DNA from: Bacteroides sp. 51
GTDB lineage: Bacteria; Bacteroidota; Bacteroidia; Bacteroidales; Bacteroidaceae
Length of the DNA: 64,000 nucleotides
Direction of reading: 5' to 3'
Assembly (NCBI RefSeq): GCF_010500965.1
Contig: NZ_QVMI01000001.1
Coordinates: 182,324-246,323, forward strand
The notes beneath the pieces were generated by a model that worked only from the letters and a program-made list of their open reading frames with translations, searched no databases and was not told the DNA's origin. Position numbers and translations under genes: made by a program. This document shows positions 54,289 to 62,176 of this stretch, in pieces (within the stretch, counting starts at the first letter, position 1; each line of letters begins with the position of its first letter).

Positions 54289-55203
54289 TTATCTTCCTAC
54301 TCTAAAAGGGATATTTCTGTGGGTACACTCCATGTAAGGCGTCTGCTTATCCGAGTGAGGTTTCAATCGCCTCATCTCCTGGACTAACTGCTGCATAAAA
54401 CCATCAACGCTCACGCCAGATGCATTTCCTTTGCCGACAACATTCAAAAATGCATAAGTCAGAAAGCCATAATAAGTAGAAGACTCCCGATGAAAATATT
54501 CGTAATTATTCTCCTGGCTCATACAAGCGCTGAATACGGTTACCGGCGAACAGCCCGCCTTCGGTTTCAAGTGTAGACTCAACTCCGGGTTATTTCCTTT
54601 TTTCGGTACATAATCATCCGGAGCAAATATAGCACCCGTTCCCCGCACGTATTCCTGTTGTTCGTTCTTCCGGTTTCCGGTTCCGCTATGACAAGCATCC
54701 AATACAACAGTCACATATCCGCTACTTCCCGCTTTCCGGCGCAGCTTATCAATCCATAAACCCAGTTCATCGTCTCGTAAATGGTTTTTGCCTTCATACT
54801 TTCCGGGTATATACCAGAATGTGGCATCATAAGGAATCAGTGCCTCGTCAAGACCATCCTCTTCATCGCCATTGTCATCCATCATCTGCTGGCCGTGACA
54901 GGAGAAATGAACGTATAAATAATCACCCGCAACAGTCTGGTTATACAGTTTCTGTAACCCATCAACTATACGTTGTTTCGTAGCCTCCGATTCGGACAAG
55001 AACAATATATTTTGCATACTAAACCGATTCTGAGCCAAGTATGATTGAAGTATTTTCTTGTCATTACAAGCATGTAAAGGTTCCCATCCCGAGTACGTCG
55101 GATACTGGCTAATTGTAACAATAAGTGCTCTGTTTGTTTGGGAATAAACACAGATTGTAGTAAACAAACCGATGCAGAACAGGCACAGACGGATTTTGCA
55201 CAT
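54289..55203 (-). CDS. Exported caspase-like (peptidase C14) protein
   Basis: Cysteine protease with a caspase p20-type fold. Start at ATG 55203 (MCKIRLCLFCIGLFTTICVYS, a signal peptide); the longer frame begins at TTG inside the promoter. Then RALIVTISQYPTYSGWEPLHACND, the catalytic H103 in VHFSCHGQQ, an acidic loop (DDNGDEEDGLDEALIPYD), and C171 in VVLDACHSGTG. FSACMSQENNYE and SYYGFLTYAFL-like helices follow. 304 aa. First gene of an operon with a sigma factor, an anti-sigma-like protein and a TPR-CHAT protease. Confidence 0.92.
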   Translation of the reverse strand: MCKIRLCLFCIGLFTTICVYSQTNRALIVTISQYPTYSGWEPLHACNDKKILQSYLAQNRFSMQNILFLSESEATKQRIVDGLQKLYNQTVAGDYLYVHFSCHGQQMMDDNGDEEDGLDEALIPYDATFWYIPGKYEGKNHLRDDELGLWIDKLRRKAGSSGYVTVVLDACHSGTGNRKNEQQEYVRGTGAIFAPDDYVPKKGNNPELSLHLKPKAGCSPVTVFSACMSQENNYEYFHRESSTYYGFLTYAFLNVVGKGNASGVSVDGFMQQLVQEMRRLKPHSDKQTPYMECTHRNIPFRVGR

Positions 55204-55224
55204 GATATATCTTTGCTTTTCAGG

Positions 55225-55232
55225 CAAAGGTA
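55225..55232 (-). promoter_or_regulatory. -7 box (TACCTTTG) of the protease-sigma operon
   Basis: Exact TAnnTTTG match on the minus strand 22 bp before the chosen ATG. It rules against the upstream TTG as start. No clear -33 box. Confidence 0.65.
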
Positions 55233-55445
55233 TCTTTTTTTTTAGATTTATCCTATTACCTTTTACTCTTTGGACGGATAAAAATATAGACCCATTAAAA
55301 ACAGCAGGTATGGTTCGCTATACCTTGTTTGCTTTTAAAATGTGGCTATTTAGAATAAACCTTATAATCAATCGCTTACTTAGACAAGGTTTGTTATTTT
55401 GATCGAAGAACCTTGTTTTCAAGCCTTTTGAGATAAATATTGATT

Positions 55446-55453
55446 TACTTTTG
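55446..55453 (+). promoter_or_regulatory. -7 box (TACTTTTG) of the fimbrillin-side operon
   Basis: TAnnTTTG match 26 bp before ATG 55479; a TTTG at 55427-55430 is rather close (15 bp). It supports the inner start codon. The two divergent promoters lie about 210 bp apart. Confidence 0.6.
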
Positions 55454-55478
55454 CCGGAAGCTCCGGTTATTTGAATTT

Positions 55479-56066
55479 ATGAAAAATAAGCATACAAAAA
55501 TATCTTATAGCATAGCGAAGGGGTTCTTGCTGGAGTTGTTGGATCATCATGATCTGATGAATGATACAGATATTAAAGAGAAGATAGAACGACTTACCTC
55601 ACAAGACAACAGCCTGATTGAAAATGAATCGCCAAGCCGGATTGTGATTGATAGAAAGTGTCGTGTGTATCTTCCGGATTATTCGGAACAAGAGGCTGTT
55701 ATGCCTTATTTGGCCAAAACCTTATTCCTCTTCTTTTTGAATCACCCTCAAGGACTCGAATTCAGAAAGATGCATAAACATACGAAAGAACTATATGATA
55801 TTTATCAGGTGGTGTCCGAAGCAAAAAACATGGAAGCCGAACGCATCCGAAATAGCATAAACAATCTTGTAAACCCTACAAACAATCGCATCTATGAAGT
55901 ATGCTCACTTGTTCGTAAGGCTTTTCTTCAGATTGTTGCAAATGCAGAGCAGGCCGAACATTATTGTATTTCGGGACAGCACGGTGGGATACGCCGAATC
56001 AGTATAGACCGGAAGCTGGTTCATATTGAGAATGAGAAACTGAAATTATACTTTATGAATAATTGA
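55479..56066 (+). CDS. Unknown cytoplasmic protein, possible winged-helix regulator
   Basis: 195 aa from ATG 55479 (MKNKHTKISYSIAKGFLLEL). No signal peptide. The region ~65-190 reads like a winged-helix with a reactive pattern seen in Bacteroidetes proteins near protease genes: LAKTLFLFFLNHPQGLEF, AERIRNSINNLVNPTNNRIY, SLVRKAFLQIVANAEQAEHY, YCISGQHGGIRRISIDRKLV. I cannot name the family with certainty. First gene of the operon divergent from the caspase/CHAT operon, so it is a candidate for its local regulator. Confidence 0.7.
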   Translation: MKNKHTKISYSIAKGFLLELLDHHDLMNDTDIKEKIERLTSQDNSLIENESPSRIVIDRKCRVYLPDYSEQEAVMPYLAKTLFLFFLNHPQGLEFRKMHKHTKELYDIYQVVSEAKNMEAERIRNSINNLVNPTNNRIYEVCSLVRKAFLQIVANAEQAEHYCISGQHGGIRRISIDRKLVHIENEKLKLYFMNN

Positions 56067-56107
56067 TAGAATAACAAATACATTGGCTAAATCAAACAAT
56101 TATAACT

Positions 56108-57763
56108 ATGAAGCAACTACTTTATCTCATGCTAGGCTTAATACTCTTCTCCTGTTCAAAAGAAGAAGCAGAGATTGAGAACGCAAAAACGCCAATCTCC
56201 TTCTCGTCTCAGGTAAATATACGCGAGAAGTCGAGAGCAAGCGATGCAGGTTTCGAAACGAACGATCAAATCGGCGTTTATATCACCAAATGGAACAGTA
56301 GTACACAAACCAGCTTGAAATCATCCGGCAATTATGTCGATAATAAACTTTACACCTATTCATCGGCGGGTTTTAACACCAGCTCTTTGGCGTATTACCC
56401 GGAAGACGGAAGCAAGATAGATGTTTATGCTTATTATCCATACGGCGAACTATCTTCTTCGACAAATGTATCGTTTACGGTAAAGCCCGACCAGTCTACA
56501 CAAGCGGGATATACAAACAGTGATTTAATGACGAGCACAGTTACCGGACGGTCCACTTCGACTGCTCCGATTCCACTGGCTTTTAATCATGCCCTGGCTA
56601 AGATCGTAATCATTCTCGATTCTAAGACGGTTCCCGCAGGTACGAAAAGTGTTACGTTGGAGAACGTTTACACAAGCTGCAACTATAATTTAAGTAATGG
56701 CGAATGCTCTATTAAAGGAAGCAAATCGCAGATTGTGTTAAAAGCCGATGGAGCAAACCGGTTTATTGGTATCCTACCTCCACAAACCTTTAGCGCTCAA
56801 CAGCTTTTGGCAACGATCACGATAAACGGAGAGCCATATACCTGGACACCAAAGTCGGATATCAGTTTCGTAAGCAATATAGAAAATGAATATACATTAA
56901 TCTTTGAAAATGGAGACCCCGTAGCACTCTCTGCAACTATTAAGCCATGGGGAAAACCTAAAGACGACGAATTAAAACTTACTATAGAGGCTTCGGGCTA
57001 TGATGTAGTCAAAGATCTTAAAAACCTTGCGGCAGAGAATTACTTCACAGGGAAATTGCCCGACAATATTCGCCTTCGCATGAGTTCCTATCTTTATAAA
57101 GCTACTACCGCTTTTGTTGGAGATGAAAGTATGGTAAGCAAGTATGATATATTACTTAACAACATTACCCAGACGGCTACATTCACAACCAAGTTGGATG
57201 AAGCCGGATACTATCAAGCTATCACTGTTTGTGATTTGGTAGAAGTAAATGCAAGCGGAACAATAATAAAGGAGTACAATAAAATTACCGCAGAAACAAG
57301 CGGACCAAAGGTATTTATCAATTCCAGCACCAAAGCGGGATATTTAAGCGCTTTTGGTACAGCCTACTCTGACTTCACAATAGAAGGTAGCAGAACCATA
57401 AACTTGTCTCCTAAACCTGCGGGTGGTTTGATTACGCTTCACTTTACAAATATTGATAGTTCGGTATATCCGCAAATGACTTATAAGTTTGATGGAGAGT
57501 ATTTTAGTAATTATGATGCAAAAATAGGAGGTACAAATTACACCAGTTCATTAACTGAATATCATACATTCAATACAGAAGTCCAATATACAGATTATAA
57601 ACTACAGTTATATGCCATACCAGCAGATCCCAGTAGTTTTACTTGGGGGCGTACATTAATGTGGAATGGTAAAGATTTCACCGTAACCCCTGGAGTGAAC
57701 AATTATATTGTAGCTGACGGAAATGCCCACTCAACAACGATCTATAATGAGATTAAGAAATAA
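56108..57763 (+). CDS. Fimbrillin-family lipoprotein (Mfa-like)
   Basis: Surface lipoprotein with signal MKQLLYLMLGLILFSC and a two-domain fimbrillin-like body: ISFSSQVNIREKSRASDAGF, DQIGVYITKWN, YYPEDGSKIDVYAYYPYGE, IPLAFNHALAKIVIILD, FIGILPPQTFSAQQLLATI. The N-terminal ~290 residues are nearly the same as those of the protein at 62177, while the C-terminal ~260 differ (LTIEASGYDVVKDLKNLA onward). The signal peptide instead matches the protein at 61350. It may form fimbriae or be a tip or accessory subunit. Confidence 0.9.
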   Translation: MKQLLYLMLGLILFSCSKEEAEIENAKTPISFSSQVNIREKSRASDAGFETNDQIGVYITKWNSSTQTSLKSSGNYVDNKLYTYSSAGFNTSSLAYYPEDGSKIDVYAYYPYGELSSSTNVSFTVKPDQSTQAGYTNSDLMTSTVTGRSTSTAPIPLAFNHALAKIVIILDSKTVPAGTKSVTLENVYTSCNYNLSNGECSIKGSKSQIVLKADGANRFIGILPPQTFSAQQLLATITINGEPYTWTPKSDISFVSNIENEYTLIFENGDPVALSATIKPWGKPKDDELKLTIEASGYDVVKDLKNLAAENYFTGKLPDNIRLRMSSYLYKATTAFVGDESMVSKYDILLNNITQTATFTTKLDEAGYYQAITVCDLVEVNASGTIIKEYNKITAETSGPKVFINSSTKAGYLSAFGTAYSDFTIEGSRTINLSPKPAGGLITLHFTNIDSSVYPQMTYKFDGEYFSNYDAKIGGTNYTSSLTEYHTFNTEVQYTDYKLQLYAIPADPSSFTWGRTLMWNGKDFTVTPGVNNYIVADGNAHSTTIYNEIKK

Positions 57764-57830
57764 AGACTTTAAACCATCCCTGAACAATCAGGATATATTG
57801 TATTATATTAATTTTAATTCATTCATCATT

Positions 57831-58142
57831 ATGAAGAAAATTTTCATTACTGTTTGTGCTGTTTCAGCACTTATTTTCTCAAGCTGTGGAACTATCCAAT
57901 CTGGAATCTCGGGTGCTTTATACACCGATGTTAAAAGTCCGGTAGCTGTTACATCGAACTCAGGTTCATCAAAGGTGGGTACCTCAAACGCATCTATGAT
58001 TATTGGTATTGCTACGGGCGATGCCAGTATAGAAGCAGCTGCTAAATCGGCTGGTATCACTAAGATTCACCATGTAGACAGCCATGCAACAAACATTCTG
58101 GGAGTATACGGAAAATATGTTATCACCGTATATGGTGAATAA
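57831..58142 (+). CDS. TRL-like small lipoprotein
   Basis: 103 aa. Start at ATG 57831 (MKKIFITVCAVSALIFSSC, lipobox SSC). Mature part GTIQSGISGALYTDVKSPVA, GSSKVGTSNASMIIGIATGD, ASIEAAAKSAGITKIHHVDS, matching the TRL-like family of small exported proteins of unknown role. Downstream neighbour overlaps its end by 11 bp. Confidence 0.75.
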   Translation: MKKIFITVCAVSALIFSSCGTIQSGISGALYTDVKSPVAVTSNSGSSKVGTSNASMIIGIATGDASIEAAAKSAGITKIHHVDSHATNILGVYGKYVITVYGE

Positions 58143-58722
58143 TATTATTAGTGCCTCTAAGCGGACAACGGCAGGTATTTTACCTGCTGTTGTTTCCAAT
58201 ACACGTATACTGAAAGTGCTGACGGGCATGTTCTTCATCCTGTTGTCCATTCAGTTTACTGCGGCACAAAACATATCCAAATACTATACATTAACCAATC
58301 AGGGAGATCATAAATTATATTTTATTTATCCACAAAGCGGATTCAGGAGCAACACGGATAAATTAGTTTTTGACCTCACCCATCTGGACTCAAGAGATTA
58401 CGTTACTTTCAACTTCACATATACTAATAAAGAATCGCTCGAAGTGGACTCGGTGTCTTTCATTTATGATGGAACAGTTGCCCAGCTTCCGGCTCAGAGA
58501 ATCTACACAGAGTTCAAATCGAAATGGGTGCACCGCATAGGTGTCGATATTCCCTTTGAACAGATGCAGGCTTTCTTCAGGAGCGACAATACACCTGAGA
58601 TCTGTCTGAGCAGCAACGGAGGAAAGAAAATCAGTCTTTATATAAAGAAAGGAGATTGGAAGAGAGTAGCCCGGATAGATGGCCGCATTCTTGAGATTAT
58701 AACTTTGAACAAAAAACAATAA
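58132..58722 (+). CDS. Exported protein of unknown function
   Basis: 196 aa from ATG 58132, which overlaps the previous stop by 11 bp and suggests coupled translation. A hydrophobic segment (VLTGMFFILLSIQFTAA) ends about residue 45; an inner ATG (58228) at the start of that segment would give a standard signal peptide. The mature part is beta-rich (YYTLTNQGDHKLYFIYPQSG, DYVTFNFTYTNKESLEVDSV). No family recognised. Part of the run of envelope proteins beside the protease operon. Confidence 0.65.
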   Translation: MVNNIISASKRTTAGILPAVVSNTRILKVLTGMFFILLSIQFTAAQNISKYYTLTNQGDHKLYFIYPQSGFRSNTDKLVFDLTHLDSRDYVTFNFTYTNKESLEVDSVSFIYDGTVAQLPAQRIYTEFKSKWVHRIGVDIPFEQMQAFFRSDNTPEICLSSNGGKKISLYIKKGDWKRVARIDGRILEIITLNKKQ

Positions 58723-58723
58723 G

Positions 58724-59164
58724 ATGATGAAGAACTTTATATCCAGTTTAGTAGCATTTCTTTGCATGGTACTCATGTCTGCCTGCAACGATAGCAGTCC
58801 GCAGAAAGAATTATTTGACTATGCTATGGATAACGGTATAGTCACCGAATGCCAGCTTCTATCCTTCCCCGAATGGGATGGTAAACCCAAAATTGTCGAT
58901 TCGGAAGAGGTTATTCTGTTGGTTCAGGGTCAACAGGCAAAGGTTTGTTATAAAGATATTCCGAACATTAAAGATATTCCTTTCCAAACCGATGTCTATA
59001 TCATAAATGTAATATCCAGCGACGCCATTTTAGTTTTAGCCTGCATACCGGCCGATCGGATAGAAGCCGGGAAAAAGGATTTCTCGACCATAAAAGGATA
59101 TTTCACTACTGATGAAGAGCAAATAAAGGAAATATTGAAGTCGGTAACTGCAAAAGCCGAATAA
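58724..59164 (+). CDS. Small lipoprotein of unknown function
   Basis: 146 aa; signal and lipobox MKNFISSLVAFLCMVLMSAC (second ATG) then NDSSPQKELFDYAMDNGIVT. The body is mixed alpha/beta with VILLVQGQQAKVCYKDIPNI, DAILVLACIPADRIEAGKKD and an acidic helical tail. It starts 1 bp after the previous stop. No family recognised. Confidence 0.7.
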   Translation: MMKNFISSLVAFLCMVLMSACNDSSPQKELFDYAMDNGIVTECQLLSFPEWDGKPKIVDSEEVILLVQGQQAKVCYKDIPNIKDIPFQTDVYIINVISSDAILVLACIPADRIEAGKKDFSTIKGYFTTDEEQIKEILKSVTAKAE

Positions 59165-59208
59165 GAAATAGTACTCAAACCTAATATTAACTCTAAAAAC
59201 AAGTTATC

Positions 59209-59847
59209 ATGAAGTCAAGTTTATTATGTGCAGTACTCTGCTTTTTATCAGTCTCCTTGTCGGGCATGGCGCAGAGTGCAATTCCTGCAAAGATTGTAGA
59301 GATCACTAAACCCAATGTAAATATCAGAAAAACGGCTGCGACTAATGGTGCTATTGTCGAAAAAGCCCCCAAAGGCAAGCAGTATGAGCTTGTAAGCACA
59401 CAAGGTGCATGGTATGAGATTAAAGATCCAATCACGAGTGAGGTTGCCTTTGTATCCAACACCGTGTCAGTAGCTAAAGCGCCTGTGGCTTTGGAGAGTT
59501 ATATTAAAGAAACAGGGAGCAAGAATAAAGAATTTAGATATGCAAAAACCAGCCCTTCCGAGGAAACGTCATACGCATATTCGTTCTCCCTAGGAGAAGG
59601 GAACAATAAAGTTGTAAATGCATGGTTACATTATCAGTATGTTAATGATAAAGGGCATTCAAGAGGAAACGATAATTCATACATAGGAGAACTCAAAGGA
59701 TGGTATATCGTACTAAACAAAGAAAGAGATATAATAACAGAAGAAATTAGTGAAATGAGTCCAATCATCGTATATAAATCAGTAGTCGATGACGGATACT
59801 ACATTGATGGAATATTATATAAAACAGTTCAGGGAAGCACGTTCTAA
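59209..59847 (+). CDS. Exported SH3b-domain protein
   Basis: 212 aa with signal peptide MKSSLLCAVLCFLSVSLSGMA. Residues ~27-85 match a bacterial SH3 domain: IVEITKPNVNIRKTAATNGA, KGKQYELVSTQGAWYEIKDP, VAFVSNTVSV. Such domains often bind peptidoglycan or peptides. The C-terminal ~120 residues (YAYSFSLGEGNNKVVNAWLH, ELKGWYIVLNKERDI) are unfamiliar. Last gene of the rightward run; a strong hairpin array follows. Confidence 0.78.
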   Translation: MKSSLLCAVLCFLSVSLSGMAQSAIPAKIVEITKPNVNIRKTAATNGAIVEKAPKGKQYELVSTQGAWYEIKDPITSEVAFVSNTVSVAKAPVALESYIKETGSKNKEFRYAKTSPSEETSYAYSFSLGEGNNKVVNAWLHYQYVNDKGHSRGNDNSYIGELKGWYIVLNKERDIITEEISEMSPIIVYKSVVDDGYYIDGILYKTVQGSTF

Positions 59848-59930
59848 ACAGATTTGACAAAGTAAGTCTGATGATACTTTAGCAATAAAGAGTTTATACT
59901 CAACGGCTGACTTATCAGCACGCAAGTAAT

Positions 59931-60012
59931 ATAAAAGAAGAAGAATAGCGCTGTTCTTCATAAAGAATAGCGCTGTTCTTCGCGAAAAACAGCGCTATTC
60001 TTCTTCTTTTAT
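59931..60012. repeat. Phased palindrome array with 22-bp period, also a perfect 25-bp stem
   Basis: Three 12-bp units (AATAGCGCTGTT twice, then AACAGCGCTATT) start at 59944, 59966 and 59988, exactly 22 bp apart, with 10-bp spacers that are themselves near-palindromic (CTTCATAAAG, CTTCGCGAAA). The outer arms 59931-59955 and 59988-60012 are perfect complements. It stands at the end of the rightward operon and can act as a terminator (TTCTTCTTTTAT follows). Confidence 0.8.
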
Positions 60013-60108
60013 AGGGATTAAGTAAAAATTCGCAAGCTATACCGTGCAACTACGCCAGCGGTTGAGTATACACAATGCAACTGCAACCTGTATTCTCAAG
60101 ATGAATAA

Positions 60109-60146
60109 AAAAGAAGGGGTATCTTAAAAAACAAAAGAAGATACCC
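60109..60146 (-). terminator. Terminator of sigma copy 2
   Basis: On the minus strand GGGTATCTT and AAGATACCC form a 9-bp stem, followed by CTTCTTTTTTATT, a good U-run. It lies ~165 bp after the stop of the sigma gene. Confidence 0.8.
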
Positions 60147-60212
60147 GAGATGGATACCTTCTTCTTCACTTATCTATGGTTTAGGTTGTTTGTTTGAAAA
60201 GACTGTCGGAAA

Positions 60213-60309
60213 CCTGGTTGTAGCGCCTCACTACCCGCATGGAAACCCGGTTGTAGCGCCTCGCTGCCCTCGCTACCCGCATGGAAACCTGGCACCGGCA
60301 CCTTGCCGG
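60213..60309. repeat. GC-rich dispersed repeat directly after sigma copy 2
   Basis: Read on the minus strand from the sigma stop codon: CCGGCAAGGTGCCGGTGCC, AGGTTTCCATGCGGGTAGCG, AGGGCAGCGAGGCGCTACAA, then a second TTTCCATGCGGGTAGTGAGG block. Two tandem copies of the unit seen once or partly after the other sigma genes. Confidence 0.8.
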
Positions 60310-60816
60310 CTAGCGGAAGTCTTTTAGTTCTTCTTGCAATCTTTGGCGGGTAAAGAAGATACGGCTCTTTACGGTACCCAAAGGCAAGTCTAATTTATCG
60401 GCGATCTCGCGGTATTTAAAACCGGCTACATGCATAGAGAAAGGAACGCGATAATCAGAAGGTAATGCATTTACCACGCGACGCATTTCTTTCAGGTCAT
60501 AAGCACCCTCGGTGCTTTCGAAACCAGAGTCTTGTGGAAGGTTCAGGTGATATAGGTTATCGGTCTGGTCAACGTAAGTCTGCTCACGAACCACTTTACG
60601 ATAGTTATTAATAAAAATATTACGCATGATAGTGTACATCCAACCCTTGAAGTTAGTATCAGGAGCATATTTATCTTCATTATCTAACGCTTTCAGGGAA
60701 GTTTCCTGTAACAAGTCATTAGCTTCTTCGCGGTTGGCAGTTAATTTAAATGCGAAACGTAATAATTCATCTTGTACGCTTACCAAATCTCTCTTAAAAT
60801 CGACGCTGCTTTTCAT
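60310..60816 (-). CDS. ECF sigma factor (copy 2 of three)
   Basis: 168 aa from ATG 60816 (MKSSVDFKRDLVSVQDELLR), the start shared with copy 1; the frame extends 9 codons further without homology. Regions 2 and 4 are intact (NFKGWMYTIMRNIFINNYRK; IADKLDLPLGTVKSRIFFTR). About 94% identical to copy 1 and identical to the visible part of copy 3. No anti-sigma gene beside it; instead fimbrillin genes lie divergently upstream, which may be its targets (inferred). Confidence 0.95.
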   Translation of the reverse strand: MKSSVDFKRDLVSVQDELLRFAFKLTANREEANDLLQETSLKALDNEDKYAPDTNFKGWMYTIMRNIFINNYRKVVREQTYVDQTDNLYHLNLPQDSGFESTEGAYDLKEMRRVVNALPSDYRVPFSMHVAGFKYREIADKLDLPLGTVKSRIFFTRQRLQEELKDFR

Positions 60817-60915
60817 AACTTTAATTCTTTTAATGATTACCACTATATGTTCAGTACTTTAAAACCACTATATGTTCTCAGTATGATCGGATACTGTTTT
60901 ATCGTTCCGACAATG

Positions 60916-60923
60916 CAAACTTA
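60916..60923 (-). promoter_or_regulatory. -7 box (TAAGTTTG) of sigma copy 2
   Basis: TAnnTTTG match 100 bp upstream of the ATG, at the same relative place as in copy 1, within conserved flanks (TCTGTGAT.GATTTTGTCCCATC lies just upstream in both). The rest of the 60817-61349 gap shows no gene. Confidence 0.6.
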
Positions 60924-61349
60924 CCACCAATCCCAAAGAGAGATGGGACAAAATCCATCACAGATTAGGGGGCAAACTGACTTCGGATAGTTTTCAGGTG
61001 GTTTTAGCCTGTTTCCTGATAGATTTTGGGTGGTAAAAAGCAGACTAAATAGCAAGTAGAAAAATCAGCAAAGGCCTATTCCGTGATTTTGACTAGTTTT
61101 TTGATAGTTTTTCAAAGGAATAAACGTACAAATAACAACACAACACGGAAAACCGTAGCAAATTGTTTAGAAAAAACAAAGACCTTTGCATAATAGCTAT
61201 TCTACTATAAAATAAAAGTAATTTTTTTAATACGCCGGTTCTTATAGTTATAGAACAATAAATACAGTAAGGCAATTGATTGAATGAAAACATTTTAACC
61301 AACTAAATCAGAAAATAAACTCAATTATTGACTCACATTAATTATAATC

Positions 61350-62150
61350 ATGAAGCAACTACTTTATCTCACGCTGGGCTTAGTACTTCTTTCCTGTTCA
61401 AAAGAAGATACAGAGCCGTTCATTGAAAACGCAAAAATACCGATCTCCTTCTCATATCAAAGAGAAGTAGGAACCAGAGCCACGGATTATGGCTTTGAAA
61501 CAGGAGATAGGATAGGCGTTTACATCACTAAATGGAATGGGAATAACCAAACCAGTTTAAAGGCATCGGGTAACTACGAAGACAATAAACCCTTTACCTA
61601 TGCCAACAACGCGTTTACTTATTCACCACAAATCTATTTCCCATCGGACGGAAGCAAAGTGGATATCTATGCCTACTACCCACAACAGACAGGTAGCTCG
61701 GCAAGTCAAATCAACTTCAAGGTAAAGCTAAACCAGGCATCAGGGAGCAACTTTACGCTTAGCGATTTTATGATAACCACTAAGAAAAACTGCTCGCCCT
61801 CAACGCAGAGCATCCCGCTTTCATTCACTCATTCACTGTCAAGAATAAACATTGCGCTCGACCAGGCAACGCTTCCCTCCGGGACGCCACAGGTCTTTGT
61901 TTGCGGAATGGCAAGCTCTGTTAAGTTAGACCTTGTAGAAATGACCTATGCGACAGGAAATGAGTCGGACGACATTACAGCCTGTCCAAACGGAATCAGA
62001 AACTACAAGGTTATAGTGCCTCCTCAAACCATCAAAGCCGGAACCAACTTCATCAAGATTGTGGTAGGAGGAAAGACGTATACCGTGAAAAAGGACTATG
62101 ACATAAATCTGGAAACCGGATTGGAATATAGCTATACTATCTCATTTTAG
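61350..62150 (+). CDS. Fimbrillin-family lipoprotein, short form
   Basis: 266 aa. Signal MKQLLYLTLGLVLLSC is almost the same as that of the protein at 56108. The body has the N-terminal fimbrillin domain only: ISFSYQREVGTRATDYGFET, DRIGVYITKWNGNNQTSLKA, YFPSDGSKVDIYAYYP, IPLSFTHSLSRINIALD, VIVPPQTIKAGTNFIKIVVG. It lacks a C-terminal domain, so it could be a complete single-domain subunit. Followed after 26 bp by a longer paralogue. Confidence 0.88.
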   Translation: MKQLLYLTLGLVLLSCSKEDTEPFIENAKIPISFSYQREVGTRATDYGFETGDRIGVYITKWNGNNQTSLKASGNYEDNKPFTYANNAFTYSPQIYFPSDGSKVDIYAYYPQQTGSSASQINFKVKLNQASGSNFTLSDFMITTKKNCSPSTQSIPLSFTHSLSRINIALDQATLPSGTPQVFVCGMASSVKLDLVEMTYATGNESDDITACPNGIRNYKVIVPPQTIKAGTNFIKIVVGGKTYTVKKDYDINLETGLEYSYTISF

Positions 62151-62176
62151 AAATTACACTATAAAATTATACCATT

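Noticed and set aside
50513-55203. Type III-E CRISPR (craspase) locus
   Set aside because: TPR-CHAT and sigma factor recall it, but there is no gRAMP effector, no array, and both proteases have signal peptides.
55204-55227. TTG start for the caspase gene
   Set aside because: The codon overlaps the TACCTTTG promoter box; ATG 55203 starts the signal peptide.
57723-57830. Upstream part of the TRL-like frame
   Set aside because: It overlaps the fimbrillin end; the lipoprotein signal begins at ATG 57831.
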